Assembly: GCA_003165455.1 (NCBI GenBank) | Contig: PLUJ01000337.1 | Span: 1-8,302, forward strand | DNA: 8,302 nucleotides | Origin: Acidobacteriaceae bacterium | GTDB lineage: Bacteria > Acidobacteriota > Terriglobia > Terriglobales > Acidobacteriaceae | Direction: 5' to 3' | Shown: positions 7,401 through 8,302 of the stretch, piece by piece | Layout of the letters: each line of letters opens with the position of its first letter | How positions within the stretch are numbered: position 1 is the first letter of the stretch | Position numbers and translations under genes: made by a program | Notes under the pieces: model-generated | What the model was told of the DNA's origin: nothing | The model's database searches: none | The model's input: the letters and a program-made list of their open reading frames with translations, nothing else

Positions 7401-7501
7401 AGCCTGTGCAGCAGGTTGTGCGCGGACAGGAAAAGGTGGGCCGCAACGACCCTTGTCCGTGCGGCTCCGGCAAGAAATTCAAGAAGTGTCACGGGGCGTA
7501 G
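4463..7501 (+). CDS. secA: Preprotein translocase ATPase SecA
   Basis: SecA drives secretory preproteins through the SecYEG channel using ATP, at the inner face of the cytoplasmic membrane. This copy is 1012 residues, against 901 in E. coli. Seen in order are the SecA N-terminus, Walker A TGEGKT with K148, NDYLAKRD (172-179), Walker B DEVD (249-252) followed by SILIDEARTPLIISG, the preprotein cross-linking region (about 265-415), nucleotide-binding domain 2 with TNMAGRGTDI (541-550) and QLRGRAGRQGD (646-656), the helical scaffold and wing domains (about 690-905), a Gly/Pro/Asp-rich linker (about 909-945), and a zinc-binding SEC-C tail with Cys998, Cys1000, Cys1009 and His1010. Extra length sits near residues 58-97, near 570-612 and in the linker. 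The zinc tail normally contacts SecB or ribosomes and phospholipids. No SecM-like gene lies upstream. The gene appears to be a single transcription unit, with converging genes downstream. Confidence 0.98.
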   Translation: MINTLIGKVFGTKNERMVKSLMPKVAEINALEPEMRKLSDEELRAKTDEFRQKIQERLGRLVKNPSPEIVEEAGPDVDHADVDQAKEFEKEQYEALQEILDEALVDAFAVVREAGRRVLNMRHFDVQLVGGMVQHKGMISEMKTGEGKTLVATLPVYLNALSGRGVHVVTVNDYLAKRDSEWMGKLYRFLGLTVGVIVHDLDDEQRRAAYAADVTYGTNNEFGFDYLRDNMKFDLKDCVQRGHNFAIVDEVDSILIDEARTPLIISGASEESTDKYYRVNRIIPKLEKGEELDVAPGEPSQLTGDYVVDEKHRNITVTDEGWVKVEQLLGIGNIADPENWPLKHHVETAIKAHALYRRDVEYVVKEGEVIIVDEFTGRMMPGRRWSDGLHQAIEAKEGVKIERENQTLATITFQNYFRMFKKLSGMTGTAETEAAEFDNIYKLDVIVIPTNKQMRRLENPDVVFRTEKEKYFAVADEIQKLHDNGQPVLVGTTSIEKSERLSELLKKKGLKQHVVLNAKFHEREAEFVAQAGRKGMVTIATNMAGRGTDILLGGNPEFMAKQELVKKGMAQQLRVAEGKIEGPQEDGITSIFYYNGNEYTVPTDKWAETLTRYKAQTDQEHDEVIAAGGLHILGTERHESRRIDNQLRGRAGRQGDPGSSRFYLALEDDLMRIFAKEWVSKLLERLGMEEGIPIESKLISRKIETAQKAIEGQHFESRKHLLEYDDVMNKQREAVYGLRRRLLEGMDQKNLILEDYVSAILGALMDEYCPPKAHGDDWNIKALKDAIFTRFGVDFIAEGVKPETINRQELGDAIFEKLRERYDAKEKLIGADAMRHHERMIMLSVLDSQWKDHLLSMDHLKEGIGLRGYGQHDPLVEYKKESFEMFEAMLQRFQEDTARYLYLMQIIERPPDQGVGGPDASGPDSHGPDTGVPSRSGNGGNGHHPPRLVATSADDLEEAFMRRKRRELEQARMAGGGEVQPVQQVVRGQEKVGRNDPCPCGSGKKFKKCHGA

Positions 7502-7504
7502 TTT

Positions 7505-7536
7505 GTAAGCTGGAAAAGACCGCAGCGTAAGCTTAC
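7505..7536. repeat. Inverted repeat between convergent secA and CYTH genes
   Basis: GTAAGCT (7505-7511) and AGCTTAC (7530-7536) are perfect 7-bp inverted arms separated by 18 bases. The right arm is also half of a 10-bp palindrome, GTAAGCTTAC (7527-7536), which includes the CYTH stop codon. A TTTT run follows at 7543-7546 on the plus strand. This could help terminate secA transcription, but the loop is long and the T-run is short and offset, so it is not a standard intrinsic terminator. Confidence 0.35.
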
Positions 7537-8114
7537 CGGCGCTTTTGCTTGGCGCGACTGATCGCTTTGAACGTCATCTCCTCCGCATTGCTTTTCGTTT
7601 CCGTTCTCCACTCGGAAAATAATCCAGCGTAGTTTGTAGTGATGTAATTCGCTTTATCGACGCCGAGCTTTTTGGCCGTCTTATCAATCCAACGAGAAGG
7701 CCCCTCAATCTCGCAGAAATCCCCGATTGGGGTTTGATCGACCACTACTTGACCTTTGCCATCCGTCCACTCCGCACGAAACTTTTCGTAACGGAATGAC
7801 GGAGCGTATCCCAGGGCCCGCAGGATCAGATCCATTTTCTTTCCATCGCTTACCGAGGTCTCCAACTCTTCACGGCTGCTGTGGCTTGCCGCCTTGCTCT
7901 TACTCTTGTGCGTCAACTTCCATTCTTTTCCATAATTCCGCAGGCGCAACAGTTCTTTCCGATTGCGAAGAGTTTCTCCGGGCAAATCGTACAAAGTATT
8001 CATCTCGTGTGTGCGCTTTGTCTCCACATGGAACCCCGCCATTCGTAGCTTGCGTGTCATCCCGCGCAGATTATCTACTCTGAACTTAATTTCGATCTCA
8101 GTATTGGAAGCCAT
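7533..8114 (-). CDS. CYTH-domain protein (class IV adenylate cyclase / triphosphatase family)
   Basis: This 193-residue protein belongs to the CYTH superfamily, whose members bind triphosphates in a beta-barrel tunnel using metal ions. Known activities are class IV adenylate cyclase (CyaB), thiamine triphosphatase and inorganic triphosphatase. The signature ExExK is present as E6, E8, K10 (EIEIKF). The expected basic and acidic barrel residues follow: R57 and R59 (LLRLRNYG), K66 (WKLTHK), E83-E84, R113 (YEKFRAEW), and D126, E135 and E137 in VVVDQTPIGDFCEIEGP. The last part resembles CyaB and thiamine-triphosphatase relatives more than the ygiF type, and there is no CHAD domain. The last 15 or so residues are basic. 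Substrate cannot be decided from the sequence. ATG 8114 is the first start after an in-frame stop just upstream, and its Shine-Dalgarno is poor. It lies 40 bp downstream of the rhodanese-like gene on the same strand and may be co-transcribed with it. Confidence 0.85.
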   Translation of the reverse strand: MASNTEIEIKFRVDNLRGMTRKLRMAGFHVETKRTHEMNTLYDLPGETLRNRKELLRLRNYGKEWKLTHKSKSKAASHSSREELETSVSDGKKMDLILRALGYAPSFRYEKFRAEWTDGKGQVVVDQTPIGDFCEIEGPSRWIDKTAKKLGVDKANYITTNYAGLFSEWRTETKSNAEEMTFKAISRAKQKRR

Positions 8115-8154
8115 GAATTAAAACCATCGACGACAAATATAAAACCCGGCACAA

Positions 8155-8302
8155 CTAATTGAACGTGGGCAGCTTTATTAGATCGTTTGCGGGAACTACT
8201 TCTACTGGTTCTCCCGCCTTGCGCCAGGCGGTTAATCCTCCTACGATCACGAACGTGTTGAAACCTTTTTCTCGCAGCAAGTGCGCCACCCGGGCGCTGG
8301 TC
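8155..8302 (-). CDS. Rhodanese-like domain protein, C-terminal end (5' part outside window)
   Basis: The minus strand encodes 48 residues up to a TAG stop at 8155-8157, in the frame whose first full codon begins at 8301. The peptide reads TSARVAHLLREKGF, then FVIVGGLTAW, then RKAGEPVEVV. This matches the end of rhodanese (sulfurtransferase) domains, where a SARVA helix follows the active-site cysteine loop and GG-x-x-AW marks the last strand and helix. The catalytic cysteine would lie just outside the window, so activity cannot be judged. Similar C-terminal rhodanese domains occur alone or fused to membrane proteins such as DedA-family proteins, and the visible part does not discriminate. It precedes the CYTH gene by 40 bp on the same strand. 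Confidence 0.75.
   Translation of the reverse strand, partial: TSARVAHLLREKGFNTFVIVGGLTAWRKAGEPVEVVPANDLIKLPTFN

Noticed and set aside
8115..8154. Separate promoter for the CYTH gene
   Set aside because: The AT-rich gap has a TATATT on the minus strand but no acceptable -35 at 16-18 bp, so co-transcription with the rhodanese-like gene is at least as likely.
1..8302. dif site near the xer genes
   Set aside because: I found no 28-bp sequence resembling the XerC/XerD binding arms (GCGCATAA-like and TTATGTTAA-like halves) in either orientation.

Overview
The window looks like ordinary chromosomal DNA of a moderately GC-rich, free-living Gram-negative-type bacterium. My best guess is Acidobacteriota (Terriglobia/Koribacter-like). 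This rests on an enlarged SecA with a SEC-C tail, a ligase-ACP-acyltransferase fusion and a CYTH/rhodanese pair. The taxonomic guess is inference only and cannot be proven from the sequence alone. There are no tRNA or rRNA genes, insertion sequences, CRISPR arrays or phage structural genes.

Layout. Positions 1-585 (+) hold the C-terminal two thirds of a XerD-type tyrosine recombinase, cut by the window edge. A 46-bp gap built from imperfect 17-bp tandem repeats leads into a complete XerC-type recombinase at 632-1534 (+). A large gene on the opposite strand (1556-4306, -) ends 21 bp away. It fuses an acyl-activating adenylation domain, an acyl carrier protein domain and a PlsC-type acyltransferase. 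A 156-bp divergent intergenic region (4307-4462) contains a perfect 6-bp-arm dyad in front of the fusion gene and two small hairpins in front of secA. secA (4463-7501, +) starts at TTG behind a good Shine-Dalgarno and encodes a 1012-residue preprotein translocase ATPase. Facing it are a CYTH-domain protein (7533-8114, -) and, upstream of that on the same strand, the C-terminal end of a rhodanese-like protein (8155-8302, -), cut by the right edge.

How the genes relate. xerD and xerC probably form one transcription unit supplying the two halves of the chromosome-dimer resolvase. The fusion enzyme plausibly activates a free fatty acid, holds it on its own carrier domain and transfers it to a lysophospholipid or related acceptor. 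secA is a stand-alone housekeeping gene. The rhodanese-like and CYTH genes may be co-transcribed. I see no convincing undescribed multi-gene system. The points most worth a second look are the repeat and mini-ORF chain at the xerD/xerC junction, the three-domain lipid enzyme with its operator-like dyad, and the SecA insertions.
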